A DNA stretch of 64,000 nt from Pedobacter sp. SL55 (GCF_026625705.1 NZ_CP113059.1:62001-126000), one strand, 5' to 3'. Shown: positions 7,834 through 16,421, counted from the first letter of the stretch. Notes: generated by a model from the sequence alone, not told the origin. Program-made: numbers and translations.

Positions 7834-9618
7834 ATGAGCGATTTTAACGACTTTAATAACGAGCAGGTTGCCAAATTACCCAAGCATTTGAGGCAATTTA
7901 TAGTAGCGCAAAATTACGAGAAATACACGCCAATAGACCAAGCGGTTTGGCGTTATGTAATGCGCCAAAACTATAGTTATTTAAAGCATGTTGCTTATTA
8001 CCCTTACATTAAAGGTTTGCAAAGAGCGGGTTTAAGTATCGAGTATATTCCAGATCTGCAAACCATGAACGACAATTTGGGCAAAATTGGATGGGGCGCC
8101 GTAACCGTTGATGGTTTTATTCCGCCAGCTGCATTTATGGAGTACCAAGCTTACCGTGTATTGGTTATTGCTGCAGATATCCGCCAGATAAACCATATTG
8201 AATATACGCCTGCACCAGACATTATCCACGAAAGTGCTGGTCACGCCCCTATTATTGCCGATACTGATTACAATGCTTACCTAAGTTACTTTGGCTCTAT
8301 TGGTGCCAAGGCAATGTTTTCTAGCAAAGATTTCGAATTGTATGAAGCCATCCGTAAGTTATCTATTTTAAAGGAGGCGGTAAATATAGACGAAGTGGAA
8401 ATTGCCAAAGCAGAAAAAGAACTCAAATTCATTTCAGAAAATATGGGCGAACCTTCGGAAATGGCTTTATTGGGGCGCTTACATTGGTGGACTGTAGAAT
8501 ATGGTTTGATTGGAACTTTGGAAAATCCGAAGATTTATGGCGCTGGCTTACTTTCTTCTATTGGCGAAAGTGCCACTTGTATGGATCCGAAAATCAAAAA
8601 ACTGTGGTACGACATTAACACTATAAATTACTCTTACGATATTACCCAAGAGCAACCACAGTTATTTGTAACGCCAACTTTTCAAAACTTAATTGATGTT
8701 TTAGAAGCGTTTGCAGATACCATGGCCTTTAGACGTGGCGGTGCCGAGAGCATCTTGAAAGCTATTGAATGCAAAAATCCAAGTACCGCAGTTTACAGCT
8801 CTGGCTTACAAGTAACTGGGGTATTTACCGATGTTGGTATCAGCAAAGATGATGAGGTAACGTTCATTAAAACCACAGGCCAATCGGCTTTAGCTTTTGA
8901 TGGTAAAGAGTTGGATGGACATAGCAAACACTACCATAAAGACGGTTTTTCATCGCCAGTTGGCAAATTAAAAAATGTTGAAAAACTACTGGAAGACCAT
9001 AGCTTAGCAGATTTGGCAACTTTAGGCATAGAAGTGGGTTTGGTGGGTAGTTTAACTTTTGAAAGTGGTATTCACGTAGACGGAAAAGTGAAAGAAATTA
9101 TCCGCAAAGGCGACAAAACGATACTGATTGCTTTCGAGGATTGCACAGTAAAAGAAGCCAATGGAAACGTATTGTTCCAACCAGAATGGGGTACTTACGA
9201 CATGGCCGTGGGCGAGAAAATAGTATCTGTTTTTAACGGTGCTGCCGATAAAGATTCTTATGAAGAAATAACATACGTCAGTCAGCAATTAACCCATAAA
9301 ATTGTGTACGATGAGCCTACTAAACGTTTGCACCAATTATACCAAGAGGTAAGAAATGTTCGCGAAGCAGGCGAGGGAAATGAAAAATTAGCTAAAATCT
9401 TTAACGAATTGAAAACTAATTTCCGTTACGATTGGCTTTGTGCGCTGCAAATTTTAGAGATTTTGCATCATGCCTCAAGCAATCCTGCTTTAGAAAATGA
9501 AGTAAGAATTTACTTAGAAATGAAAGCTGCTAATGAGAAGGAGTTTACGAAGTTAATTAACGATGGTTTTCATGTCATTGCTAATCCGGTAACGCAGTTA
9601 ATTTCGGTAGAAGATTAA
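7834..9618 (+). CDS. phhA: Aromatic amino acid hydroxylase (phenylalanine 4-monooxygenase)
   Basis: Pterin- and iron-dependent hydroxylase converting phenylalanine to tyrosine, the entry step of the degradation locus that follows. Of 594 residues, roughly the first 320 form the catalytic domain: the substrate and pterin region GWGAVTVDGFIPPAAF, iron ligands His132 and His137 in HESAGH, and the likely third ligand Glu222 in HWWTVEYGLIG. About 45 residues between the His pair and the Glu (EAIRKLSILKEAVNIDEVEIAKAEK region) are an insertion relative to the short proteobacterial enzymes. The C-terminal 270 residues are a family-specific extension of unknown role; there is no N-terminal ACT domain. 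It is separated from the other pathway genes by about 4 kb. Confidence 0.92.
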   Translation: MSDFNDFNNEQVAKLPKHLRQFIVAQNYEKYTPIDQAVWRYVMRQNYSYLKHVAYYPYIKGLQRAGLSIEYIPDLQTMNDNLGKIGWGAVTVDGFIPPAAFMEYQAYRVLVIAADIRQINHIEYTPAPDIIHESAGHAPIIADTDYNAYLSYFGSIGAKAMFSSKDFELYEAIRKLSILKEAVNIDEVEIAKAEKELKFISENMGEPSEMALLGRLHWWTVEYGLIGTLENPKIYGAGLLSSIGESATCMDPKIKKLWYDINTINYSYDITQEQPQLFVTPTFQNLIDVLEAFADTMAFRRGGAESILKAIECKNPSTAVYSSGLQVTGVFTDVGISKDDEVTFIKTTGQSALAFDGKELDGHSKHYHKDGFSSPVGKLKNVEKLLEDHSLADLATLGIEVGLVGSLTFESGIHVDGKVKEIIRKGDKTILIAFEDCTVKEANGNVLFQPEWGTYDMAVGEKIVSVFNGAADKDSYEEITYVSQQLTHKIVYDEPTKRLHQLYQEVRNVREAGEGNEKLAKIFNELKTNFRYDWLCALQILEILHHASSNPALENEVRIYLEMKAANEKEFTKLINDGFHVIANPVTQLISVED

Positions 9619-9649
9619 GCACTTGCTTTAAAAAAGCCTTCATTTCGAG

Positions 9650-9740
9650 TGCAGCCGAGAAATCTTTGAAATTGCTAAACATCATGTTTAATTAAATTCA
9701 CAGATTTCTCCACTTCGCATTGCTTTGTTCGAAATTACTG
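9650..9740. repeat. Inverted-repeat intergenic element after phhA
   Basis: The arms are ATTTCGAGTGCAGCCGAGAA, followed by ATCT, on the left and AGATTTCTC...CGAAAT on the right, around an AT-rich centre. This is a common Bacteroidota intergenic palindrome and could serve as a bidirectional terminator between phhA and the convergent PhnA-like gene. A related pair of AGATTTCTC arms lies at about 24515-24605. Confidence 0.5.
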
Positions 9741-9748
9741 TAGTAAAA

Positions 9749-10303
9749 TCAGTTATTTTTCTTTACATATTTGGTTAAGATCACAATCATCTGCTCATTG
9801 ATTTTACCTTCAATTTGTTCGTGATTGTCATGCACCAATCTAATTTTTTTAACCACTGTGCCTTTTGGCGCACTGAAATTTGTGCCTTTTACATCTAAAG
9901 CTTGCGTTAAAACTACGGTATCTCCATGCTCTAACACGTTTCCAAAAGCATCCGTATGAACCGCAGCTATTTCCAATCCGCTCATTCCCCATTGAATCAC
10001 ATCCTCATCTAAATCTACCATACTCAAAACTCCACTTGCCCAATCTTCATCTTTATAATTTTGTAGTATACGGTAACTCAAAGCTTGCACACTTTGTTCT
10101 GGATTCCAAATACTACCTTCTACCACTCTCCAATAGAAACTCTGATCGGTTGCCTCAATATTTTGTAAACAATCGTTACACAACGCAACCTGATTTTCTA
10201 TTGCATCGTCTTTTTTAGGACTTACCACATAGGCATTTGTTGCTTCCGTTTTACTACATAACTCACACAATCCACCGCTGCGTTCTTTTAGTTTTTCTAA
10301 CAT
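9749..10303 (-). CDS. PhnA/YjdM domain protein
   Basis: Zinc-ribbon protein of 184 residues in the PhnA (YjdM) family. Two CxxC pairs near the N-terminus (CELC at 13-16 and CNDC at about 43-46) form the predicted zinc ribbon, and the C-terminal PhnA domain shows the signature FGNVLEHGDTVVLTQALDVKG followed by GTVVKKIRL. Despite the name, this family is not a phosphonate-cleaving enzyme and its role is undefined. The ATG at 10303 fits the family start MLEKLKER; a TTG lies three codons upstream. A 70-residue middle segment (VVEGSIWNPEQSVQ to DLDEDVIQWG) is present, as in other Bacteroidota versions. Confidence 0.85.
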   Translation of the reverse strand: MLEKLKERSGGLCELCSKTEATNAYVVSPKKDDAIENQVALCNDCLQNIEATDQSFYWRVVEGSIWNPEQSVQALSYRILQNYKDEDWASGVLSMVDLDEDVIQWGMSGLEIAAVHTDAFGNVLEHGDTVVLTQALDVKGTNFSAPKGTVVKKIRLVHDNHEQIEGKINEQMIVILTKYVKKNN

Positions 10304-10407
10304 CTTATTCAATTAAAGCGGCAAATTTACTTATTTAAGTTTATGGGTATTAAAAAAGTAGCGTCAATCATTTTTTAAACTTCAAATGCGAAACATTTTT
10401 TAATAGC

Positions 10408-10415
10408 TATCTTTG
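10408..10415 (+). promoter_or_regulatory. Candidate -7 box of the SDR gene
   Basis: TATCTTTG matches TAnnTTTG exactly and lies 21 bases before the ATG at 10437. This argues that the TTG at 10413, inside the box, is not the translation start. No good -33 element is visible. Confidence 0.5.
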
Positions 10416-10436
10416 GCCTCTCAAAAGTTAATAGCT

Positions 10437-11138
10437 ATGAACATTATAATTACAGGAGCCAGTAGCGGCATAGGTTTCGAAGCAGCCTTAGAGTTTAGTT
10501 TAGACACCAAAAACAAAGTAGTTTGCATTGCCCGCTCGGCTGATAAATTGCGAAAATTGCACGAAATTGCCAAAAGCATTACCCCTGAGTGCACCTTACT
10601 TCCTGTAGCATTTGATTTAGTAAACGATGATTACAATGCACTTAATCCTTTTATAGAACAGCGATTGGGTACGGTTGATATTTTGATTAACAATGCGGGC
10701 TCGCTAATTAATAAACCATTGTTAGAAACCACAGAGGTTGATTTGGCAGAAATGCTAGAACACAATGTGATGAGCCATTTTAAAATGAGCCGATATATGT
10801 TGCAATTTATGAGTGCGGGTGCTCACATTGTAAATATTGGCAGTATGGGTGGTTTTCAGGGCAGTGTAAAATTCTCAGGTTTAGCAGCATATTCTGCAAG
10901 TAAAGCAGCATTGCATATTTTAACCGAATGCATGGCGCAAGAATTGACCACTACCGGAATTAAAATTAACTGCTTGGCATTGGGTTCGGCGCAAACAGAA
11001 ATGTTAGAAGCCGCTTTTCCTGGATACGAAAGCCCTGTAATGGCATTTGAAATGGGCAAATATGTAGCTGATTTTGCCAGAACTGGCCATAAATTTTTTA
11101 ATGGAAAAGTATTGCCTGTGGCGGTTACAACTCCATAA
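10437..11138 (+). CDS. Short-chain dehydrogenase/reductase
   Basis: Classical SDR oxidoreductase of 233 residues with a Rossmann fold. The NAD(P) motif TGASSGIG is at residues 6-13, NNAG is near residue 85, and the catalytic Ser and YSASK (Tyr and Lys) are near 137 and 151. The substrate cannot be told from sequence. The start is placed at the ATG at 10437 because it fits the family start (MNIIITGASSGIG) and follows a -7 box; the longer reading would begin at a TTG inside that box. It is followed by a G/C-rich palindromic repeat and then a separate NlpC/P60 gene. Confidence 0.88.
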   Translation: MNIIITGASSGIGFEAALEFSLDTKNKVVCIARSADKLRKLHEIAKSITPECTLLPVAFDLVNDDYNALNPFIEQRLGTVDILINNAGSLINKPLLETTEVDLAEMLEHNVMSHFKMSRYMLQFMSAGAHIVNIGSMGGFQGSVKFSGLAAYSASKAALHILTECMAQELTTTGIKINCLALGSAQTEMLEAAFPGYESPVMAFEMGKYVADFARTGHKFFNGKVLPVAVTTP

Positions 11139-11216
11139 AGGCCCCTCCCTACCTCCCCAAAGGGGAGGAGATAGACAATGTAACTCCCCTCCTTTGGAGG
11201 GGTTTGGGGAGGCAAA
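11139..11216. repeat. G/C-rich palindromic intergenic repeat
   Basis: Two facing hairpin units are seen: CCTCCCCAAAGGGGAGG on the left, and CTCCTTTGGAGGGG with GGGGAGG on the right. Their sequence is far richer in C and G than the surroundings. This is a typical multicopy Bacteroidota repeat and starts at the SDR stop codon. Confidence 0.6.
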
Positions 11217-11266
11217 GTTTTCCACATTTCTTGGTTCTAAGCGTTGGGTTAGTTAAGTTTGAAACA

Positions 11267-11803
11267 ATGAAGAAAATACTTTTAACCATCTTTTTGCTCG
11301 GTAGTATTGCTTTTAGTTCTAAAGCACAAGATAATGTATCGCTAACCATGCAATATCAAAAGATGATGGAGAAAGTAATTAGCCGCATCCCAGAAGTGGC
11401 CAATTCTACTTCAAACAAAATCATGGATTTCGCTAAATCATTGATTGGAACTAGGTACCGCTATGCTTCTAGTAATCCTGAAGTTGGTTTTGATTGCTCT
11501 GGTTTTGTGAGCTACGTTTACAAACAGTTTGGTTTCAGTGGTGCTCGCTCTTCTGCAGATTTTGCAGCTAAAGGCAAAGCTATTAAACTCGCTGACGCTA
11601 AAGTAGGCGATGTGCTGGTATTTACTGGATCTAATTCTAGAGTGAGAAGACCTGGACACGTAGGTATCATTTATTCTATTGACGAAGAAGGCAAAATCAA
11701 ATTCATTCATTCTTCTTCTGGCAAAGCTAAAGGCGTAACCATTACTGATTTAGAAGGTTACTACAAAAACCGTTTTTTAAAGGCAGTGACTGTGATGGAG
11801 TAA
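11267..11803 (+). CDS. NlpC/P60 family hydrolase, short form
   Basis: Exported cysteine peptidase of 178 residues, with a signal peptide at 1-20 ending SSKAQ. The NlpC/P60 domain covers about 50-178, with catalytic cysteine at 77 (GFDCSGF), histidine at 131 (RPGHVGI) and the third polar residue in the FIHSS segment near 148. The SH3 domains of the 4408-5610 paralogue are absent, so this is a stripped-down cell-wall peptidase. The start chosen is the ATG at 11267, because upstream codons run into the palindromic repeat and a signal peptide begins there. Confidence 0.88.
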   Translation: MKKILLTIFLLGSIAFSSKAQDNVSLTMQYQKMMEKVISRIPEVANSTSNKIMDFAKSLIGTRYRYASSNPEVGFDCSGFVSYVYKQFGFSGARSSADFAAKGKAIKLADAKVGDVLVFTGSNSRVRRPGHVGIIYSIDEEGKIKFIHSSSGKAKGVTITDLEGYYKNRFLKAVTVME

Positions 11804-12042
11804 GTTAGGAATTAGGGGGCAGGTATTAGTTAGTTTTACCTATACTACTTAACCCAGCTGATTTGAGTGATTTTCTATTTCGATTGATTAAGGAACTTTT
11901 TCTTTCGGACTTATCGGACTAAAATCTTTCCCAACTTCAAATTTCTCCCGCTGATTTTTCCGCTGATTTAGGAGATTTTCTATTTCGCTTGATTAAGAAA
12001 CCTTCTCTTTCGGACTTTACTGACCAATAACTTGCCGACTAC
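11804..12042. other. Intergenic region with short degenerate repeats
   Basis: No gene is seen. It contains two loosely similar copies of a motif around CCGCTGATTT...GATTTTCTATTTCG (11868 and 11950) and the CTTTCGGACTT motif that recurs at 16327-16410. Confidence 0.4.
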
Positions 12043-12930
12043 CTAAAGCAGCAACACTTTCAACGCATCTGCTACTTTACCATAAGCAATTAGCTCTTTG
12101 GCAAACTCATGCAGCTCACGTTCACGATTGGTTTCATCGCCGATGGTAGCATCTAAAATATCTTTCACGTTGGTATTCCATTGCATTTCTGCAACTTCAT
12201 CTTCATTTGGCAACTGCTCTTCATTCCCTAGCAATCCCAAATCATTACCTGTAAGCACTTTAGAACGACGAACAGATAATGGCAACGTATCAACACCTAT
12301 CCCTAATGTGGTTAAAGGTTTTGGGACTGTAAATAAGCTTTCTGGCGTTACCCGGCTGTACCAATTACCCCCCAAACGAGCTACCAAGTCTATTTTATGC
12401 TGATCTATTTTGCCTTCCGTATCCAACACTTCTTCCTTGATATGAATGAGCATAATTTCAGCCAGCACTAAATTTCCTGCACCATGCTGGTCGCCCAAAG
12501 GAATAACTTGAGTGACAACACATTCCAATTGCACTGGTGCTTCTGCTACACGTGGTGGCCTAACCAAATGCGAAACCTCCATGGTAAAGCCCGCCTTTTC
12601 AAATTCGTTCACTCCCTTGCCATATTCTGTACTAGATAAGCTGGTTTGCTGTACCATGGCATAATTCACAATGTTGATGACACACTCTCCCACTTCTTGC
12701 ACGTTTTCTAGCGTATGTTTAGTGGTATTATCTCGTACCCTACGTGCTGGCGAAAAAATACAAATAGGCGGATTGGTACTAAATAAATTAAAAAAACTGA
12801 AAGGGCTAAGGTTTACCTTACCTTGGGCATCGATAGTAGAAGCCAAACATATTGGACGTGGCGCTATGGCATACTGCAGGTAGTTTTGCAGTTGCATTGG
12901 AGATAAATCGGCAGTTTTAAGTGTTAACAT
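12043..12930 (-). CDS. Flavin reductase family protein
   Basis: FMN-binding split-barrel protein of 295 residues in the flavin reductase (HpaC/DIM6) family. The flavin-binding start is IAPRPICLASTIDAQGKVNLSPFSFFNLFS, followed by CVINIVN and the domain-closing region LAEIMLIHIKEEV. The roughly 90-residue C-terminal extension (PESLFTVPKPLTTLGIG onward) is specific to this subgroup. It may act as an oxidoreductase linked to aromatic catabolism because it sits next to fumarylacetoacetase, but its partner is not known. It starts four bases after the toxin stop codon, so it may be cotranscribed with the toxin-antitoxin pair. Confidence 0.85.
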   Translation of the reverse strand: MLTLKTADLSPMQLQNYLQYAIAPRPICLASTIDAQGKVNLSPFSFFNLFSTNPPICIFSPARRVRDNTTKHTLENVQEVGECVINIVNYAMVQQTSLSSTEYGKGVNEFEKAGFTMEVSHLVRPPRVAEAPVQLECVVTQVIPLGDQHGAGNLVLAEIMLIHIKEEVLDTEGKIDQHKIDLVARLGGNWYSRVTPESLFTVPKPLTTLGIGVDTLPLSVRRSKVLTGNDLGLLGNEEQLPNEDEVAEMQWNTNVKDILDATIGDETNRERELHEFAKELIAYGKVADALKVLLL

Positions 12931-12934
12931 AATT

Positions 12935-13231
12935 CTAATCTGTAGTAAAAAATGGGTCTTGTCTATTATCCCAAAAGAAAAGAAGGTAAATTTTATTACC
13001 TTTAATTTGATAAAAAAGCGAAGTATGTTTGTTAATCAACGCTATTCTTATACTTTCATCTAAAACAGAAGATTTGTAGATAAAAGGATTTTCGCTAATC
13101 AATTTAATTTTAAGTTCGGTTTGGTTTATAAATTTATTAGCAATAGCTAAACTAAACTTTTCTACAATAAAAGTATATACCACATTTAATGTCTCTTTTG
13201 CCTTACCTGTATATAAAATATCAAATGCCAT
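12935..13231 (-). CDS. RelE/ParE family toxin
   Basis: Toxin-fold protein of 98 residues. The N-terminal pattern (FDILYTGKAKETLNVVYTFIVEKFS) and the C-terminal strands (RIALINKHTSLFYQIKGNKIYLLFFWDNRQDP) match the RelE/ParE superfamily. The terminal WDNRQDP resembles ParE-like plasmid-stabilisation toxins. Whether it cleaves mRNA or poisons gyrase cannot be decided here. Its ATG overlaps the last 11 bases of the antitoxin gene, which is the usual coupled arrangement. Confidence 0.85.
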   Translation of the reverse strand: MAFDILYTGKAKETLNVVYTFIVEKFSLAIANKFINQTELKIKLISENPFIYKSSVLDESIRIALINKHTSLFYQIKGNKIYLLFFWDNRQDPFFTTD

Positions 13232-13433
13232 TTTTGTCTAGCATATCGCGTACACTTATATAAGGGTGTATTTTTTCTTCATTAACTTGCATAACAGCCT
13301 CTCTCACGCCATCTAAAACCGAAGGTGGGTAAACATTAGTCTTTTCTTTAAAAGTAATTTTCATTGCTTTCATTACTGCTTTTACCGCTGCTAACTGGTC
13401 GGCATTTTCTGGATAAATAATAAGTGCTTCCAT
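13221..13433 (-). CDS. Antitoxin of the RelE/ParE pair
   Basis: Small protein of 70 residues directly upstream of and overlapping the toxin by 11 bases. It begins MEALIIYPENADQLAAVKAVMKAMKI, a pattern common in Bacteroidota antitoxin-like proteins paired with ParE-type toxins, and ends VRDMLDKNGI. No clear DNA-binding domain is seen. The start is taken at the ATG at 13433; a TTG lies two codons upstream. Confidence 0.75.
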   Translation of the reverse strand: MEALIIYPENADQLAAVKAVMKAMKITFKEKTNVYPPSVLDGVREAVMQVNEEKIHPYISVRDMLDKNGI

Positions 13434-13567
13434 AAACAAATTTACCTTTTTAATGTGTAATTGTAATCATTATTTTGAAAAGTAACGATGGCTCACGCTG
13501 AAGTTTTCCTATTAAAATCTGATAACTTTTGCTGAATTTAACAGAGTAAGGTTTACTTCATTTACCT

Positions 13568-13674
13568 AAACCTGATAGCAGCGAACACGTAGTGGCAAAC
13601 CTGTGTGTTTGCCACGCAGTAAAGCGGATAGCAGGGCTTTCGTAACCTAAGTACACTGAAACCTGCTTTTCAAA
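13568..13674 (+). repeat. Structured intergenic repeat, family 1, copy 3
   Basis: AAACCTGATAGCAGCGAA (13568-13585) is followed by a perfect nine-pair stem, GTGGCAAAC with GTTTGCCAC, around a six-base loop. Next come AAGCGGATAGCAGGGCTTTCG (13622-13642) and TGCTTTTCAAA (13664-13674). The element ends two bases from the stop codon of fumarylacetoacetase, which is on the opposite strand. Of the four copies this has the cleanest hairpin. Confidence 0.8.
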
Positions 13675-13676
13675 TT

Positions 13677-14672
13677 TTATTTTTTAAGTGCTAGTATAGA
13701 AAAATCTGTATCTACGGCCTTAATTACATTAGAAAGTTGGCCCAAGCCAGTAATTTCCATTTCTACATCATCGCCATCTTGCAACCACTGTACCTTATAG
13801 TTAGGATCGTTTAACAAGCCAGTACCATTTAACTCTAAAAAGCAACCTGTACCTACCGTACCAGAGCCAATTACATCGCCTGGTAAAATATCTACACCGT
13901 AAGCACAACGTTCTATAATTTCGGCAAAAGTCCAATCCATATCAGCCACATTACCAGAAGAAACTTCCACACCATTAACTTTACAGGTCATTTTAAGGTT
14001 GTAGCTATTGCCTACATGGTTTACTTTTGGCGCTACTTTATAAGGTTCCAACTCGTCTGGCGTAACCAACCAAGGACCAATTACGGTAGAAAAATCTTTA
14101 CCCTTTGCCGGGCCAAGGTTCAGCAACATTTCTTCCATTTGCAAGGTACGAGCACTCATATCATTCATAATGGTAAAGCCTGCAATGTATTCATCGGCCT
14201 CTGCAGCTTTAATATTACGTCCTTTTTTGCCAATTACTGCAGCAATTTCCAGTTCAAAATCTAGTTTTTGAAAATGATCGGGCATGCACTCAATTTCTCC
14301 CGGGCCTTGTATCGCATTGTGGTTGGTAAAATAGAAGATAGGATATTGGTCAAACTCGGCAATCATCTCTACCTTTCGGTTACGGCGAGCCGCAGCTACG
14401 TGTTGCCTAAAAGCATAGCCATCTCTGCACGAAGTTGGGTGCGGAACGGGAGCTAAAAGTTCGTAAAACACTTCTTCCTTGGGTTGTAGTTTACCATCCA
14501 AAATATCTTGGTTAACTTGTTTCGCCCTTTCCATTAGCGGCTCTCCACCAGCTAAAAAAGCGTTCATATCATCAGGAATTAACTTATGGCAAGAGTTTAA
14601 ATTATAAATATGTCCATTTACGAAAATGCCCAAATGTTCTTTGTCTTCGGTTTTATAGGATACTAGCTTCAT
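13677..14672 (-). CDS. Fumarylacetoacetase (FAH family)
   Basis: Fumarylacetoacetate hydrolase family enzyme of 331 residues, expected to cleave fumarylacetoacetate to fumarate and acetoacetate in the last step of tyrosine breakdown. The FAH fold signatures are visible: SCRDGYAFRQHV with the catalytic-site histidine, the metal-binding FELEIAAVIGKKGRNI and IMNDMSARTLQ, and the C-terminal GDVIGSGTVGTGCFLE. FAH-fold proteins have varied substrates, but the adjacent divergent homogentisate and hydroxyphenylpyruvate dioxygenases make the tyrosine role likely. It is preceded by a roughly 500-base divergent promoter region. Confidence 0.88.
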   Translation of the reverse strand: MKLVSYKTEDKEHLGIFVNGHIYNLNSCHKLIPDDMNAFLAGGEPLMERAKQVNQDILDGKLQPKEEVFYELLAPVPHPTSCRDGYAFRQHVAAARRNRKVEMIAEFDQYPIFYFTNHNAIQGPGEIECMPDHFQKLDFELEIAAVIGKKGRNIKAAEADEYIAGFTIMNDMSARTLQMEEMLLNLGPAKGKDFSTVIGPWLVTPDELEPYKVAPKVNHVGNSYNLKMTCKVNGVEVSSGNVADMDWTFAEIIERCAYGVDILPGDVIGSGTVGTGCFLELNGTGLLNDPNYKVQWLQDGDDVEMEITGLGQLSNVIKAVDTDFSILALKK

Positions 14673-15171
14673 TGTTATAAATAATTTTAGTTAGCGATGT
14701 CAATTTTAACATCCCAATGTAACAACAGTATTTATTGGAGATGGTTTATAATTGGATTGTGGTCAAAGCTATGAAAGCTTTTGAGGTTTTCCAAAAGCTA
14801 CATACGGTTATTATTTTTATCAACCATCTAAGACACACAAGAACATCTTGGTTTAACGTAATTGCTAAAATGAATAAGGTAACTTAGGTGGTAAATTTTA
14901 AAAGAGAAAATTGATGTTTGAAACATTGCTGTAAAAAGGCTAATTTTACCATCACAAATATGAGCGAGATTTTTCCATATCATAACCATTGTGTAGCAGA
15001 AGTTTTTTCTGCTTACCGATATGCGCTGCTCTCTAAGCTGATATTTGCGCAGTACTCTTTATAGAAAACCCCATCTACCTTGAACGTTATCAAGACGTTC
15101 CGTAAATATTATCAAAACGCTTTGCGTTATTATTCGTTATATTTATTTCTAACCAAATTTAACCTTATAAT
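14673..15171. promoter_or_regulatory. Divergent control region of the tyrosine-degradation genes
   Basis: This 499-base gap separates fumarylacetoacetase (minus) from hmgA (plus) and has no supported ORF. It includes an AGCTTTTG/CAAAAGCT hairpin at 14776-14799 and a pair of direct repeats near hmgA that are listed separately. A regulator of the pathway probably binds here, but none is encoded in the window next to it. Confidence 0.5.
15088..15121 (+). promoter_or_regulatory. Direct-repeat operator candidate upstream of hmgA
   Basis: TTATCAAGACGTT at 15088-15100 and TTATCAAAACGCT at 15109-15121 are spaced 21 bases apart, two helical turns, so they would lie on the same DNA face. They end 50 bases before the hmgA start. 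CGTTAT also occurs twice just downstream. Confidence 0.45.
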
Positions 15172-16326
15172 ATGCCTATTTACCACACCTTAGGAACTAT
15201 ACCTCCTAAACGACATACCGTTTTCCGTAAGCCAAATGGCGATTTATACGCCGAAGAACTTGTTTCTACAGAAGGATTTTCGAGCTTGTATTCGTTGGTT
15301 TACCACTGCCACCCGCCAACCATTGTAAAATCTTTGGGCGAACCGTACAGTGTAGCACCTAAAATTGCTCGTGAAAAGCATTTGCGCCACACTAGCCTTA
15401 TTGGTTTCAATATCAAACCCGAAGACGATTACCTAAAAAGCCGTAAACCGGTTTTGATAAACAGCGATTTGCACATCTCTTTGGCGGCACCAAAAAAATC
15501 AATGACTGATTATTTTTACAAGAACAGTCAGGCTGATGAAGTGATTTTTATCCACGAAGGAACAGGTAAGTTAAAAACAGGTTTTGGCGAAATTGCGTTT
15601 GAATATGGCGATTATCTCGTGGTTCCTCGTGGCACTATTTATCAAATGGAATTTAACGACGAGAAAAATCGTTTGTTTATTGTAGAAAGTTTTAGTCCAA
15701 TTCGTACTCCTAAAAGGTATAGAAATGCTTTTGGACAGCTAGAAGAGCATTCTCCATTTTGCGAAAGAGATATTAAAAGACCGCAAAACCTACAAACTTT
15801 TGATAAGTTAGGAGATTTTAAAATGCTGATCAAAAAACAGGAAGTAATGTACCCTTACACCTATGGCACGCATCCTTTCGATTTTGTAGGCTGGGATGGT
15901 TTTCATTACCCTTGGGCTTTCTCTATCCACGATTTTGAGCCAATTACTGGGCGTTTGCACCAACCACCTCCTGTACATCAAACTTTCGAAGGACATAATT
16001 TTGTGATTTGTTCTTTTGTTCCACGTAAATACGATTATCATCCTTTATCGATACCTGCACCTTACAACCATAGTAATGTAGATAGTGATGAGGTTCTATA
16101 TTATGTAGATGGCGATTTTATGAGCCGCAAAAGTGTGGAGAAAGGCCAAATTACTTTACATCCGGGTGGTATCCCTCATGGGCCACACCCTGGCACGGTA
16201 GAAAAATCTATAGGTAAAGAGAGTACAGAAGAACTTGCCGTGATGATTGATCCTTTTAGGCCCTTAATGCTAACAGAAGACGCAATTGCGATAGAAGACG
16301 AGAGTTATCACAAAAGTTGGATGTAG
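15172..16326 (+). CDS. hmgA: Homogentisate 1,2-dioxygenase
   Basis: Ring-cleaving iron(II) dioxygenase of 384 residues turning homogentisate into maleylacetoacetate. The double-cupin protein shows the substrate-site stretch HQPPPVHQTFEGHNFVICSF, and probable iron ligands His300 and Glu307 in NHSNVDSDEVLYY and His336 in GGIPHGPHPG. The length and sequence fit the shorter bacterial branch of the family. It is the first gene of a two-gene unit with the 4-hydroxyphenylpyruvate dioxygenase (95 bases apart) and is divergent from fumarylacetoacetase. Confidence 0.93.
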   Translation: MPIYHTLGTIPPKRHTVFRKPNGDLYAEELVSTEGFSSLYSLVYHCHPPTIVKSLGEPYSVAPKIAREKHLRHTSLIGFNIKPEDDYLKSRKPVLINSDLHISLAAPKKSMTDYFYKNSQADEVIFIHEGTGKLKTGFGEIAFEYGDYLVVPRGTIYQMEFNDEKNRLFIVESFSPIRTPKRYRNAFGQLEEHSPFCERDIKRPQNLQTFDKLGDFKMLIKKQEVMYPYTYGTHPFDFVGWDGFHYPWAFSIHDFEPITGRLHQPPPVHQTFEGHNFVICSFVPRKYDYHPLSIPAPYNHSNVDSDEVLYYVDGDFMSRKSVEKGQITLHPGGIPHGPHPGTVEKSIGKESTEELAVMIDPFRPLMLTEDAIAIEDESYHKSWM

Positions 16327-16421
16327 TCAGAAAGTTTATAGTCGGCAAGTCCGAAAGACCAACATATAAGTCAACCTCCGACTTTCCGACTTTCGGACTT
16401 TCGGACCAAAAAAAAAATACA
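16327..16421. repeat. Short intergenic repeat between hmgA and hppD
   Basis: The spacer holds tandem and inverted versions of a unit like GACTTTCGGACTTTCGGAC, with the opposite-strand form AGTCGGCAAGTCCGAAAG at its left end. The same unit appears at 11900-12030. It is non-coding. Confidence 0.45.
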
